A stretch of DNA of 50,754 nucleotides from Chloroflexota bacterium (GTDB taxonomy: Bacteria; Chloroflexota; Ktedonobacteria; Ktedonobacterales; Ktedonobacteraceae): the NCBI GenBank assembly GCA_902810755.1, contig CADDYT010000035.1:1-50754 (forward strand). The letters are read 5' to 3'. A program made the translations under genes and the position numbers. Under the pieces are notes generated by a model. The model ran no database searches and was not told the origin of the DNA. It saw only the letters and a list, made by a program, of their open reading frames with translations. Positions 10,840 to 20,235 of this stretch are shown here, in pieces (within the stretch, counting starts at the first letter, position 1; each line of letters begins with the position of its first letter).

Positions 10840-11049
10840 ATGCAGCAGAGAGCGCGGTATCGTCGTATACAACTTCTGGCCTATGATTTTGCTCCGGCCA
10901 GTGGTTGGAGTCTGCCGCCAGCCGCTCCCACGCCTACGCCTGTACCTGTACTTACCTCCATAACTATAACAACACACACCCGTTTCTCTATTTCACCCAC
11001 GAAACCATTACCGCGCAAGATACATCTGTTACCGGCTGTTGAGCTATAA
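10840..11049 (+). CDS. possible 69-residue hypothetical protein
   Basis: An ATG with GCGGAGGGG ending 5 nt upstream opens a 69-codon frame rich in proline, threonine and serine (PPAAPTPTPVPVLTS in the middle). No membrane segment or known motif is visible. The good ribosome binding site is the only support; composition is compatible with chance. It precedes the MFS gene by about 70 nt on the same strand. Confidence 0.25.
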   Translation: MQQRARYRRIQLLAYDFAPASGWSLPPAAPTPTPVPVLTSITITTHTRFSISPTKPLPRKIHLLPAVEL

Positions 11050-11122
11050 AAATGAGCCAGTATGATACAATGACTACACGTTTCTCGCGGAAAGAGACGA
11101 GTTGTATCATTCAGGAGTCTGC

Positions 11123-12316
11123 ATGAGAATCAAAGCTGAGTCGTCGTTTTCCCCATCCATTTCCCTCGCGTTTTTCGGGTTTGTGCTGATTGGCATTTCC
11201 GGTGGCGGCAATGGCGTACTGTTGCCAGGTCTGAGTTCGTTCTATCACGTGGGCGATGCTATCATCGGACTGCTCTTTCTGGTATCGTCTCTGGGCTATT
11301 TTCTTTCGGCATTGAGCAGCGGCCTGCTGGCGGAGCGGCTGGGGCTACGCTGGCTGCTGGGGCTGGGAGCCATCATCCTGCTGCCAGGACTGCTCGGCTT
11401 CGGGTTGGAGCTGCCATTTGTGGTATTGCTCTTCGCGCGGCTGCTGATCGGGCTGGGTATAGGAATTATCGAGACCGGCTTCAACGTCTTTATTACGGCA
11501 CTGCCGCGCCACACGACGCTGCTGAACTTCCTGCATGCCTTCTATGGCGTGGGCGCGCTGGTCGGCCCGCTGATCGCCAGCACGATACTGGCGCTGGCCT
11601 GGGGCTGGAATAGCTTCTACCTGTTGATGCTCGGCCTGAGCCTGCCGTTACTGCTCGGTCTCTCCACCGTTTTTCACTCACCGATAAGCAAGCCCTCTGT
11701 GCAGGAAAGCGAGCCAACCAGGAAAGAAAACGTCCTCGGCGCGACGCTCAAGCTACCTGTTGTCTGGTTCGTAGCCATCTTCCTGCTTATCTATGTGGGC
11801 ATTGAGGTAAGCCTGGGTAACTGGACATACAGCTTTTTGCTGGAGGCGCGCCAGCAGGGGACGGTGGCGGCGGGCTGGATTGTCAGCGGCTTCTGGCTCG
11901 GTCTCACGCTGGGCCGGTTCACCTTGCAGGCGCTGGCCGAACGCCTGGGTATCGGCACAGAAATTTTGATGTACAGCTGCCTGGCAGGACTCGGCATCGG
12001 CCTTGTAGTAGTCTGGCTCGTCCCGCTCGGCGCCATCGCTGCCGTCGGCTTCTGCTTCATCGGCCTCAGCCTTGCACCCATCTACCCGCTGACCGTCTCC
12101 ATTGCTCCAAAACTTGTTCCGGCCCGGCTCGCCGCCAGCGCCATTGGCCTGCTCGTCAGCGTGAGCATCATTGGCCTCGCCCTCTTCCCCTGGCTCGCCG
12201 GCGTCCTCGCCCAATTTATCGGCATCTGGACGCTGCTGCCCTATACACTGGGGCTGACCGTTGTACTGGTTGGTCTCTGGCAGTATCTGGCGCAACATGC
12301 GGCAATATCTGGTTAG
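11123..12316 (+). CDS. major facilitator superfamily transporter
   Basis: A 397-residue inner-membrane permease with about twelve hydrophobic spans. The MFS loop 2-3 signature is recognisable as GLLAERLGLRWLLGLGA, and a second, weaker copy follows span 8 (LGRFTLQALAERLG). It resembles FucP/YfkF-like sugar or drug permeases, but the substrate cannot be told. The ATG at 11123 has AGGAG 6 nt upstream and is preferred to a TTG at 11102. A possible promoter (TTGAGC, 16 nt, TATGAT) lies at 11039-11066. The next gene begins 40 nt after its stop. Confidence 0.85.
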   Translation: MRIKAESSFSPSISLAFFGFVLIGISGGGNGVLLPGLSSFYHVGDAIIGLLFLVSSLGYFLSALSSGLLAERLGLRWLLGLGAIILLPGLLGFGLELPFVVLLFARLLIGLGIGIIETGFNVFITALPRHTTLLNFLHAFYGVGALVGPLIASTILALAWGWNSFYLLMLGLSLPLLLGLSTVFHSPISKPSVQESEPTRKENVLGATLKLPVVWFVAIFLLIYVGIEVSLGNWTYSFLLEARQQGTVAAGWIVSGFWLGLTLGRFTLQALAERLGIGTEILMYSCLAGLGIGLVVVWLVPLGAIAAVGFCFIGLSLAPIYPLTVSIAPKLVPARLAASAIGLLVSVSIIGLALFPWLAGVLAQFIGIWTLLPYTLGLTVVLVGLWQYLAQHAAISG

Positions 12317-12356
12317 TAAATATCAGCGCCTGTTTGCTGAGAAAAAGGAGAGCATC

Positions 12357-12938
12357 ATGCACCATCTCATTGCGATAGTCGCATACGACCCACAGTGGCC
12401 TCTGGAGTTTCGGCGCCTCGGTTTGCCCTTACGCGAAGCTCTCGGAGACCTGGCAGAGCGCATCGACCACATCGGCTCGACCGCCGTTCCAGGACTGGCG
12501 GCCAAGGATGTCATTGACATCCAGGTGACTGTGGCAACCCTCGACGCGGATCCACTGGTGCAAGCCCTCGCGCCACTCGGGTATACTCTCGCGGAAGGCG
12601 TCACGGACGATCATCAGCCACCGGAACGAGATGATCCGCCAGAGGAATGGCGGAAACTCTACTTCCGCGCCCCACAGGGACAGCGACGCACCCATCTGCA
12701 CATCCGGCAACGGGGCCGGGCCAATCAGCGTTACGCCCTGCTCTTCCGCGACTACCTGCGCGCTGATAGGCGTGCGAGAGGGGCCTACGCACAGGTGAAA
12801 GAGGCGCTGGCCCGCCTGCATCCAGAAGACCAGGACGCCTACTATGATGTGAAAGACCCCGTCTGCGACATCATTATGGCTGCTGCGGAACTCTGGGCAA
12901 GCGAAACACGCTATGCACCTGGGCCAACAGACCTCTAA
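12357..12938 (+). CDS. GrpB/UPF0157 family protein (nucleotidyltransferase-like)
   Basis: A 193-residue protein with the family opening IVAYDPQWPLEFRRL and the core IDHIGSTAVPGLAAKDVIDIQVTV, where GS-TAVPGL-KD-ID marks the nucleotidyltransferase-like fold. RRTHLHIRQ and RYALLFRDYLRAD follow, as in relatives. Members often carry a second domain or act near CoA kinases; the biochemical role is poorly known. ATG 12357 has AAGGAG 6 nt upstream. It is probably co-transcribed with the MFS gene, 40 nt before it. Confidence 0.88.
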   Translation: MHHLIAIVAYDPQWPLEFRRLGLPLREALGDLAERIDHIGSTAVPGLAAKDVIDIQVTVATLDADPLVQALAPLGYTLAEGVTDDHQPPERDDPPEEWRKLYFRAPQGQRRTHLHIRQRGRANQRYALLFRDYLRADRRARGAYAQVKEALARLHPEDQDAYYDVKDPVCDIIMAAAELWASETRYAPGPTDL

Positions 12939-12944
12939 AGGGCC

Positions 12945-13352
12945 TCAGCTTTCTACAACATGGTCTATCGGTACCCATCCACTCTTCCCCTCTGGATGAG
13001 TACACCAGAGCCAGCCGCCCTCCTCGCGCTCGACAACCAGTTCATTCCCAATGACAACACTTAGTTCTTTTGCCGCATAATCATAGCGAGCTTTCCCGGT
13101 TGTGCCATCAGCATCAAAGTCAATAGCCCCTCCGGGAACCCAGCCGCTCTTCCCTCGCCGATCGGTACACCAGACCCACGCCCACTCAGGATTATCATTC
13201 CAGTAATCGACCTTCTCGCTGACGATGAGTGTTTCGCCGCCCTGAACCGAGATCGGATCAAGATACTGAGCCTGATAGTCCCTGATAACCCGGCACACTC
13301 GCGAGTGTGCAGTTTTTTTCATATGAGTTCTTTCCTTGCCCTCGTTGCTCAT
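12945..13352 (-). CDS. tandem SH3-like domain protein
   Basis: A 135-residue soluble protein with two variant SH3-like repeats, each ending WVWCTDRRGKSGWVP or WLWCTHPEGKSGWVP. The first runs about residues 28-75, the second about 80-133. In bacteria such pairs occur in many small cytosolic proteins and may bind peptides; no signal peptide is seen. ATG 13352 has AGAGGGG upstream; ATG 13322 is an alternative and the frame is open to 13427. It is convergent with the GrpB-like gene, 6 nt between stops. Confidence 0.75.
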   Translation of the reverse strand: MSNEGKERTHMKKTAHSRVCRVIRDYQAQYLDPISVQGGETLIVSEKVDYWNDNPEWAWVWCTDRRGKSGWVPGGAIDFDADGTTGKARYDYAAKELSVVIGNELVVEREEGGWLWCTHPEGKSGWVPIDHVVES

Positions 13353-13430
13353 CTTATCCCCTCTGGCACGCCGTTCACAAAAGAAACTTTCTCCGCTAAG
13401 AGAAATATACACCTCAATACCGGACATCCC

Positions 13431-13459
13431 TTGTCAGGATTCTCTTCTCTTCGTATGAT
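13431..13459 (+). promoter_or_regulatory. sigma-70-type promoter of the Crp/Fnr-like gene
   Basis: TTGTCA at 13431-13436, a 17-nt spacer and TATGAT at 13454-13459. The gene starts about 77 nt further downstream. The SH3 gene diverges on the other side. Confidence 0.65.
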
Positions 13460-13536
13460 ACAATAAGACTATCAGAGACAATCCCAGCCAATCCAATCGA
13501 TAATCAACGTATCAATGTATGTATTAAGAAGGGGAG

Positions 13537-14289
13537 ATGCGAGAGAAGCAGGCAGCGACGCAGGGGCAACGGGTCTCCACGGCACAACAGAGGGCGGAAG
13601 GTATTGCCGGGAAGGCGGCGTTTCTGGGGCAGAGCGCGCTTTTTGGCGGCCTCGACGCGGCAGAAATCGGCGAACTGGAGCGCATGACAAATGTGATGAC
13701 ATGCCAGCCGGGGCAGATTCTATATCGTCCGGGCGAACGCAGCACGCTCTTCTTTTTGCTGAAAAGCGGCAGCGTGCAACTCTATCACCTCTCAGCCGAT
13801 GGGCGCAAGTTGATTATGGCGACGATTGAGCCGGGGGCCTGCTTCGGCGAGCTGCCATTGAGCGGGAACAATCTTCACCAGAGCTTCGCCGAGGCCGTTG
13901 AAGATGCGCTGGTCTATACAATGAACAGGGGCGAGGTTGAACATCTGCTGGCGGATAAACCGGCGGCGCTGCTGACCCTGCTCCAGTTGAGCGACCAGCG
14001 CGGCGCCCAGTTGGAGATGCAACTGGTGGATACGACCTTCAAAAGCACAAATGCGCGGCTGGCAACGCTGCTGCTGCGACTGGCGCGACCGGAGCAGGCC
14101 AATGGCAGCACAGAACTGGTTGTATCCGGCTTCAGCCAGGGAGAACTGGCGGATCGGCTGGGAGTCTATCGAGAAACGGTGGCCGTTGCCCTGCGCGAAC
14201 TGAAGGAGAGCGGGGCCATCGAACTGGGCCGCAAACATATCACCATCTGTCGCCCGGCGCTGTTGCAAGAGCAGGCCGCAGGGCAATGA
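13537..14289 (+). CDS. Crp/Fnr family transcriptional regulator
   Basis: A 250-residue regulator. A cyclic-nucleotide-binding beta-roll spans about residues 33-150 ([26 protein letters not shown]). A C-terminal winged helix spans about 165-240 with the recognition region [23 protein letters not shown]. The cNMP pocket lacks the full RTA-type motif of true cAMP receptors, and no Fnr-type cysteine cluster is seen, so the ligand is unknown. AAGGGGAG precedes the ATG. The ATPase gene starts 13 nt downstream, so the pair is probably one transcription unit. Confidence 0.9.
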   Translation: MREKQAATQGQRVSTAQQRAEGIAGKAAFLGQSALFGGLDAAEIGELERMTNVMTCQPGQILYRPGERSTLFFLLKSGSVQLYHLSADGRKLIMATIEPGACFGELPLSGNNLHQSFAEAVEDALVYTMNRGEVEHLLADKPAALLTLLQLSDQRGAQLEMQLVDTTFKSTNARLATLLLRLARPEQANGSTELVVSGFSQGELADRLGVYRETVAVALRELKESGAIELGRKHITICRPALLQEQAAGQ

Positions 14290-14302
14290 GAAAGCTTATT
14301 CC

Positions 14303-15013
<711 letters not shown>

Positions 15014-15019
15014 GCATTG

Positions 15020-15307
15020 CTAGGCGTCAACAATTTTCCACTCTACACGTTTCCCTATGCTGGCTGCGTAACGTTGCAGCGTTGATAATCGCGGATCGAC
15101 ATCACCCGCCTCTAATCGAGCGACAGCAGGCTGCGAAGACTTTATGCGTTTTGCAACTGTTTTCTGTGAAATTCTGGAGCGGCTTCGTGCAGCAGCGAGG
15201 CTCTTCAACAGTTCTCGTCGCTGGCGCGCTTCCTCCATCAACGAAGGAAAATCAGGGTTCCTCTTCGTCGATTCTTCAATCATCTCGTCAAGAAAATCTT
15301 GCTCCAT
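15020..15307 (-). CDS. HigA-like XRE-family antitoxin
   Basis: A 95-residue DNA-binding protein. The helix-turn-helix is ISQKTVAKRIKSSQPAVARLEAGDVDPRLSTLQRYAASIG, near residues 45-87, in the arrangement of HigA and other XRE antitoxins. The N-terminal part (EESTKRNPDFPSLMEEARQRREL) matches antitoxins placed behind a HigB-type toxin gene. Upstream on the same strand, at 15467-15372, a 31-codon frame looks like the beginning of just such a toxin. The antitoxin itself appears complete, so it is now an orphan. Confidence 0.8.
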   Translation of the reverse strand: MEQDFLDEMIEESTKRNPDFPSLMEEARQRRELLKSLAAARSRSRISQKTVAKRIKSSQPAVARLEAGDVDPRLSTLQRYAASIGKRVEWKIVDA

Positions 15308-15371
15308 TGCTTGCTCCCTTAACCTTCTAATCCTTCTGAATTACTTATTTTGCTTTCCTCGTCTTCGCCAG

Positions 15372-15467
15372 TCAGCCAGTCTTCAGGAAATCCCTGATAG
15401 GTCGCGCTCCACTTCCAGTTCTGTAGTCACGCCATTGCCTCTTGTACCCCGACTGCTCACTACTCAT
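15372..15467 (-). pseudogene. truncated HigB/Gp49-like toxin remnant
   Basis: An ATG at 15467 opens a 31-codon frame that contains QWRDYRTGSGARPIRDFLKTG before a stop. The spacing W-x2-YRT-x2-G-x2-P-x2-DFL is the N-terminal pattern of RelE-superfamily HigB/Gp49-like toxins, which are normally about 100-120 residues. The remaining two thirds are absent: only 64 nt separate this stop from the antitoxin start. The match rests on a short segment, so it is a reasoned but not firm call. Confidence 0.5.
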
Positions 15468-15562
15468 TACTTACTACATACCTCACATACTCTTCTATCG
15501 GAAAGATATCATATTTGATATATATTTGCAATAGGGCAAATGGCAAAATGGCAATAGAGCAT

Positions 15563-15663
15563 AAAAAAACTCTTCCGCATGTCAACCAGAGCGCAGCGAA
15601 GGATCTCCGTCAGCCACCTGGTCGGTAGGCTGACGGAGATCCTTCGCTGCGCTCTGGTTGACA
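15563..15663 (-). terminator. 35-bp perfect-stem hairpin with T-run downstream of dxs
   Basis: The arms 15581-15615 and 15628-15662 are perfectly complementary over 35 bp (36 with the flanking T-A pair) around a 12-nt loop. On the minus strand the hairpin starts 47 nt after the dxs stop and is followed after about 11 nt by seven T residues (15569-15563). It is one of several very long gene-end palindromes in this window. Confidence 0.75.
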
Positions 15664-15709
15664 CGAACGTGGATGATACGTCCGGGCCAGATTTTAAGAA
15701 CCCGTTCGA

Positions 15710-17647
15710 TTACTGAGCGACGGTACGCTTTTCGGAGCGCACGAGGTCGCGGACGACGTCTTTGATGTGAGAGGCGGAGAGGCCGTAGAGTTCGCGCAGG
15801 ATGGAGGGCGCGCCATGTTCGATGGGCTTGTCGGGCAGGCCGATGAGCCGGATGGTGGTGTCGAGGAGGCGGCGGCTCTCTAAAAGTTCGAGGACGGCGC
15901 TGCCGAAGCCTGTTGCAATGACATGGTCTTCGACGGTGACGATGCGACCGGTGCCTTGCGCGAGACGAATAATGAGTTCTTCGTCGAGCGGCTTGGCCCA
16001 GCGAGCGTTGACGACGGCGGCTGAGATGCCCTCGGCGGCCAGTTCCCGGGCGGCTTCCTGAGCTGCGGCAACCGTTGAGCCATAGGCGAGGATGGCGACA
16101 TCCTGCCGCTCAGCATCCTCAAGCGTGGCCGGGGAGAGCAGTTCGGCTTTGCCGATCTCCAGCTTGCGCAGTTCGCTGTCCAGGGGGACGCCAAGACTCT
16201 TGCCGCGCGGGTAGCGCAGGGCGACGGGGCCATCCATGTAGATGGCGGTGTAGAGCATGTGGCGCAGCTCGTTCTCATCCTTCGGGGCCATGAGCTTCAT
16301 GTTGGGCATGGAGCGCAGGTAGCCGATATCGAAGACGCCGTGCTGCGTCGGGCCGTCTTCGCCGACGATGCCGGCGCGATCAAGCGCGAAGACGACGTGC
16401 AGGTCTTGCATGCAGATATCGTGCAGCACCTGGTCGTAGGCGCGCTGCAGGAAGGTCGAGTAGATGGCGGCAACGGGTTTGAGGCCACCGACAGCCAGCC
16501 CACCGGCGAAGGTGACAGCGTGCTGCTCGGCAATGCCCACGTCAAAGTAGCGGTCGGGGAAGCGTTTGTGCAGCTTCTTAAGACCGGTTCCCTCGGCCAT
16601 CGCCGCCGTGATGCCAACAATGGAGTTGTCCTGCGCGGCCAGTTCAACCAGCGTATCGGCGAAGACATCGGTATAGTTCGGGGGGTCGCCCGCGTTCTTC
16701 TTGATGGTGCCGGTCTTGAAATCGAAAGCGCCGGGACCGTGCCACTTGGTCGCATCTTCCTCGGAGAACTCCCAGCCCTTGCCCTTCTTCGTGACCATCT
16801 GTACAATGACCGGGCCTTCGATCTTTTTGATATTTTCAAAGACATCGAGCATCTGGGCAAGGTCGTGGCCGTCGAAGGGGCCGAAGAATTTGAAGCCGAG
16901 TTCCTCGAAAATGGCGCCGCTCTTGCTGTGCATGACAAATTGTTTGAAGCTGGTCTCGGCTCGCCCTGCCGCCTCGCGCGCCTTGCCGCCCACGACAGGC
17001 AACTTCTCAATTGAGCCTTTCGCCATCTCGCGCAGGCGCTGGTAACTGGGCGATGTCTGCATCTGGCGCACCTTGCCAAGATAGTGATGCAGCGCGCCGA
17101 CGTTATCCGAGATCGATTTATCGTTATCGTTGAGAACAATGATGAGATTTTTCTTGAGACTGCCCGCGTTGTTGATAGCTTCGAGCGCCATGCCGCCGGT
17201 CAGCGCGCCATCACCAATGATGGCCACGACTTTGAAATCTTCGCCCCGCAGGTCGCGAGCTACCGCAAGGCCAAGCGCAGCAGAGATCGAGGTGCTGGCA
17301 TGGCTGGCGCCGAAGACATCATAGGGGCTTTCTTCCCGCCTGAGATAGCCGGAGAGGCCACCAAACTGGCGAATGGTCTGGAAGCGGTCGCGGCGCCCGG
17401 TGAGCAATTTGTGGACATACGCCTGATGGCCGATATCCCAGACCAGCAGGTCTTCGGGCGTATTGAACACATAGTGCAGGGCCATCGTCAATTCGACCAC
17501 GCCCAGATTCGGGGCCAGATGCCCTCCCTTCACCGAAACTTTTTCGATGATTTCACGCCTGATCTCCTCCGCCAGTTGCTGCATCTGGGGGATCGAAAGC
17601 GTGCGTAATTGCGCTGGATCATTAATAGTATCGAGAATCCTCGCCAA
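15710..17647 (-). CDS. dxs: 1-deoxy-D-xylulose 5-phosphate synthase
   Basis: First enzyme of the MEP pathway, a ThDP-dependent transketolase-like synthase joining pyruvate and glyceraldehyde 3-phosphate. The N-terminal domain has KGGHLAPNLGVVELT, DIGHQAYVHKLLTGR and the ThDP motif GDGALTGGMALEAINN continuing to NDND. DVGIAEQHAVTFAGG lies in the pyrimidine-binding domain and EDGPTQHGVFD further on. A TTG start at 17647 with GGAGG 6 nt upstream gives 645 residues, the normal length; the upstream extension to 18052 is not conserved-looking. A TATAAT at 17824-17819 (minus strand) could be its -10 element. It is not next to the other MEP genes. Confidence 0.95.
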   Translation of the reverse strand: MARILDTINDPAQLRTLSIPQMQQLAEEIRREIIEKVSVKGGHLAPNLGVVELTMALHYVFNTPEDLLVWDIGHQAYVHKLLTGRRDRFQTIRQFGGLSGYLRREESPYDVFGASHASTSISAALGLAVARDLRGEDFKVVAIIGDGALTGGMALEAINNAGSLKKNLIIVLNDNDKSISDNVGALHHYLGKVRQMQTSPSYQRLREMAKGSIEKLPVVGGKAREAAGRAETSFKQFVMHSKSGAIFEELGFKFFGPFDGHDLAQMLDVFENIKKIEGPVIVQMVTKKGKGWEFSEEDATKWHGPGAFDFKTGTIKKNAGDPPNYTDVFADTLVELAAQDNSIVGITAAMAEGTGLKKLHKRFPDRYFDVGIAEQHAVTFAGGLAVGGLKPVAAIYSTFLQRAYDQVLHDICMQDLHVVFALDRAGIVGEDGPTQHGVFDIGYLRSMPNMKLMAPKDENELRHMLYTAIYMDGPVALRYPRGKSLGVPLDSELRKLEIGKAELLSPATLEDAERQDVAILAYGSTVAAAQEAARELAAEGISAAVVNARWAKPLDEELIIRLAQGTGRIVTVEDHVIATGFGSAVLELLESRRLLDTTIRLIGLPDKPIEHGAPSILRELYGLSASHIKDVVRDLVRSEKRTVAQ

Positions 17648-17935
17648 TGGTTTCCTCCAATATAGGGGCCTGACGGTTGAAAACCGCGTACCCGATTGCG
17701 TCTCCTTCGTTTGTGACCGGTGGACGCTTTTGCTCTTCTGTCTATGATACTGCAAAGAAGACGCTTGAAGATAGCGTTCAGGGTGCCACTCTGTAATACG
17801 TGAAAACGCATCTCTTGTATTATAGAGATATTTTCCCGTTCGCGCTATACTCCGCGCAAAAAAATTCATGCACATGGGGTCTTGACAGATCATAAACGGT
17901 GGCAAGAAGCCGATTGAAGGGGGGTTCAGAGTATC

Positions 17936-17964
17936 TTGACAGGAAAGAACTTTCTTCTTATTAT
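17936..17964 (+). promoter_or_regulatory. sigma-70-type promoter of the acidic-protein gene
   Basis: TTGACA at 17936-17941, a 17-nt spacer and TATTAT at 17959-17964. The predicted transcript starts about 100 nt before the coding region. Confidence 0.65.
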
Positions 17965-18072
17965 CATGCGCAGGAGATTTCATTTCGCAGGCGTTGGTTG
18001 GCCGGTGCCTGCGGTAGGTTTGTACCAGGAAAGCGGGTGAACAGGTTTTCACCAGTAAGGAAAGGAGGGGCG

Positions 18073-18681
18073 GTGTCTCCTCGTCTCAAGAGGGCGAGGC
18101 AGGAAAGGGAACTGGCAGGGTCTCACCGGGCCGCTGTAACACTGCACCGGGACACCGCAGTGGAAATGACGAAAAAAGATAGCGAAAAAGAAACGGACCG
18201 ACCGCATTACTATTCCCAGTTCTGGCTGGATGTGGCAGCCGGGCGCAAAATCATCGGCTCTGGAAGAGCAGGTGAAGAGGAAGGCGCTGAGCCAGAGCCG
18301 CAGGAGGCCGCTCCCCGCAAGAGCGCACGCAGTTCTTCCGCGACCATCGCGCGTGAAGAGCCAGCATATCGCGAGGTAACGCCGCCTGCGGAAGAGGAAG
18401 AAGCATACGAGGAAGAGGAATACGAGGAGCCGGAAGCGGAAGAAGACTTCCTGGGCGGTGAGGAGGAGTTCGATACCGAGCAGGAACTGCCCAACATCCT
18501 TGTAGAGGAGGCTGAAGTCCCCGATATGAAGCTGCTGGACGAAGATGAGGAAGAGGACTTCTACGACGAAGAAGAGGAGGAGGAGGAAGATGTGGACTGG
18601 GGACGCGGGCGCAAGAAACCCAAGCCCGGTCGCCAGACCAAGCAACCTCCCAAGCGCAGCAAACGAGACCGCCGCTATTAA
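18073..18681 (+). CDS. highly acidic, probably disordered protein
   Basis: About 202 residues from a GTG at 18073, which has AAAGGAGG 4 nt upstream; an ATG at 18166 (MTKKDSEKETDRPHYYSQ) is an alternative without a good ribosome binding site. After a folded-looking segment HYYSQFWLDVAAGRKIIG, the protein is dominated by Glu/Asp runs (residues about 110-175) and ends in a basic tail GRGRKKPKPGRQTKQPPKRS. No known domain is seen. The acidic body with basic end resembles nucleic-acid- or histone-chaperone-like tails, but that is analogy only. It has its own consensus promoter. Confidence 0.6.
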   Translation: MSPRLKRARQERELAGSHRAAVTLHRDTAVEMTKKDSEKETDRPHYYSQFWLDVAAGRKIIGSGRAGEEEGAEPEPQEAAPRKSARSSSATIAREEPAYREVTPPAEEEEAYEEEEYEEPEAEEDFLGGEEEFDTEQELPNILVEEAEVPDMKLLDEDEEEDFYDEEEEEEEDVDWGRGRKKPKPGRQTKQPPKRSKRDRRY

Positions 18682-18736
18682 GACACTGCCTCTCTGAAAG
18701 AGAACGCAGGTTGGTCTGGCGCGGTGCCATGCCACC

Positions 18737-19017
18737 GGCCACCCCCAGAAGCGTTCACGGAAGCCGGGGCGAGCGCCAGACAGGCCACCCGCCAGGGGTG
18801 GCCCCAGAAGCGTTCACTTCTGGCCTCCCCAGGCCACCCGCCAGGGGTGGCCCCAGAAGCGTTCACTTCTGGCCTCCCCAGGCCACCCGCCAGGGGTGGC
18901 CCCAGAAGCGTTCACTTCTGGCCTCCCCAGGCCACCCGCCAGGGGTGGCCCTACTATAGACGAGAGCGTGGGGGCATGTCGTCTAGAGTAGGGCCACCCC
19001 TGGCGGGTGGCCTGCGC
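18737..19017. repeat. GGCCACCC-family repeats with 49-bp tandem units
   Basis: Three near-identical 49-bp units run in tandem at 18782-18830, 18831-18879 and 18880-18928. Each holds the GGCCACCC-GCCAG-GGGTGGCC palindrome plus CCAGAAGCGTTCACTTCTGG, itself palindromic. A fourth partial unit then switches to the CCTACTATAGACG type, and an inverted copy follows at about 18985-19012. Frames through it encode repetitive APEAFTSGLPRPPARGG-like peptides and are not genes. A further inverted repeat, CAGCAGACGGCATGCCGTCTGCTG, lies at about 19037-19060. Confidence 0.85.
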
Positions 19018-19097
19018 TGTCGACCTGTGACGGGGGCCAGCAGACGGCATGCCGTCTGCTGGCCTCCCTATGCTGGCCTGCCGGATTCCTCTTACGC

Positions 19098-20216
19098 TCA
19101 AATGGCGGCGACTACTGAGGCTTGCCGTCTCAATGTCCAGACCGAGGCCAGCAGCAGGATTACCGTACAGGCCAGAATGACGAGGGCGTCGAGCAGAGCG
19201 TTGCTCACAACCGCCTTATTGACCAGGGCGCTGTAGATGCCATCGGCCATGTAGTAGGAAGGCAATATCTTGATCAATTGCACGGCCACATTACCCTGGG
19301 ACACCTGGAGCAGCGGACCGACGAAGATGCCGGGGATGATATAGATGATACTCACCATACCGGCTACCCCCCCAACAGCACTTGATGACTGGAAAATGCT
19401 GCCCAGGAGCAGGCCCAGCGACAGGCTGAAACACGCGCCGCACAGCACAAAGAACAGCACCAGCGGCACCTGCCCCACGAAGCCGCCCTCGATGACCATG
19501 ACCACCAGCGAGAGCAGCAGTTGATAGCCCAGGCCAACAAGCAATTTGCCCAGCACTACATCACCGAAGGAGGCTGGCGAGACCATGAGCATGCGCAGCG
19601 TCTTTTTCTCCTTTTCCTCCACCAGCAGGCTGCCTACAAGCGAAGTGCTGACCATGAAAGAGACCAGTAGAGCGGTGGTAATATAAAGCGTACCGAGATC
19701 CTGGCCTATAGTAGTCGGCGCCGGTGGATTGATCGTAGCCATGTTGATGCTGGCCGGTGGTGAGGGATTGGCCACCACACGGCTATAATTCATAATCGCG
19801 CTTTGCAGCAACTGGCGCTGCTGAATGTTGACATCATCTCCATTGATGTAGAGGCTCATCTGCGGATGGCCTCCCTGGCGCAAAGCGGCATCAAAGTTCG
19901 CAGGAATAACCAGCCCCACAGCGTAGGGAGAGCTTTTGTGCGAGCCGTCGGGGCCAAAGGCGCTGGCAACATCGGCGGGCGAACTGGCCGAAACGATCTG
20001 CGGGTCTGAAAATGCCCCGCTCACAACCTGTACTACCGCCGAATTGCCTGGATTATAGACCAGAATCTCTGTCTTATGGCTCCCAAAGATGTCCGTCACA
20101 ACTACGAAGAGGACCGAGAGTATAATGGGCATAATAAGCAGCGTCAATGTTGACTTGTTCAGCAGAACATCCAGCGCGTCTTTGCGCGCAATCGCCAGAA
20201 TAGTGCGGATATGCAT
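19098..20216 (-). CDS. ABC-2 type transporter permease
   Basis: A 372-residue permease of the ABC-2/NatB-YhaP type. It has an N-terminal span after ILAIARKDALDVLLNKST, a large extracytoplasmic domain of about 130 residues (EILVYNPGNSAVVQVV and SLYINGDDVNIQQRQ) and five C-terminal spans. The cytoplasmic loop VEEKEKKTLRMLMVSP before span 3 is typical. ATG 20216 has GAAGGAG 9 nt upstream; the frame extends into the upstream gene without support. It lies 20 nt after its ATPase gene. Relatives export sodium, drugs or peptides; the substrate here is unknown. Confidence 0.9.
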   Translation of the reverse strand: MHIRTILAIARKDALDVLLNKSTLTLLIMPIILSVLFVVVTDIFGSHKTEILVYNPGNSAVVQVVSGAFSDPQIVSASSPADVASAFGPDGSHKSSPYAVGLVIPANFDAALRQGGHPQMSLYINGDDVNIQQRQLLQSAIMNYSRVVANPSPPASINMATINPPAPTTIGQDLGTLYITTALLVSFMVSTSLVGSLLVEEKEKKTLRMLMVSPASFGDVVLGKLLVGLGYQLLLSLVVMVIEGGFVGQVPLVLFFVLCGACFSLSLGLLLGSIFQSSSAVGGVAGMVSIIYIIPGIFVGPLLQVSQGNVAVQLIKILPSYYMADGIYSALVNKAVVSNALLDALVILACTVILLLASVWTLRRQASVVAAI

Positions 20217-20235
20217 GATATCTTCTCCTTCTCTG

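Noticed and set aside
17648..18052. 135-codon N-terminal extension of Dxs
   Set aside because: No conserved sequence; it covers a likely promoter (TATAAT) and the TTG at 17647 has a strong ribosome binding site.
18711..19236. Plus-strand frames of 82 and 170 codons across the 49-bp repeats
   Set aside because: Peptides are repeat-derived (PPARGG, SGLPRP) and overlap the convergent permease gene; no ribosome binding site.
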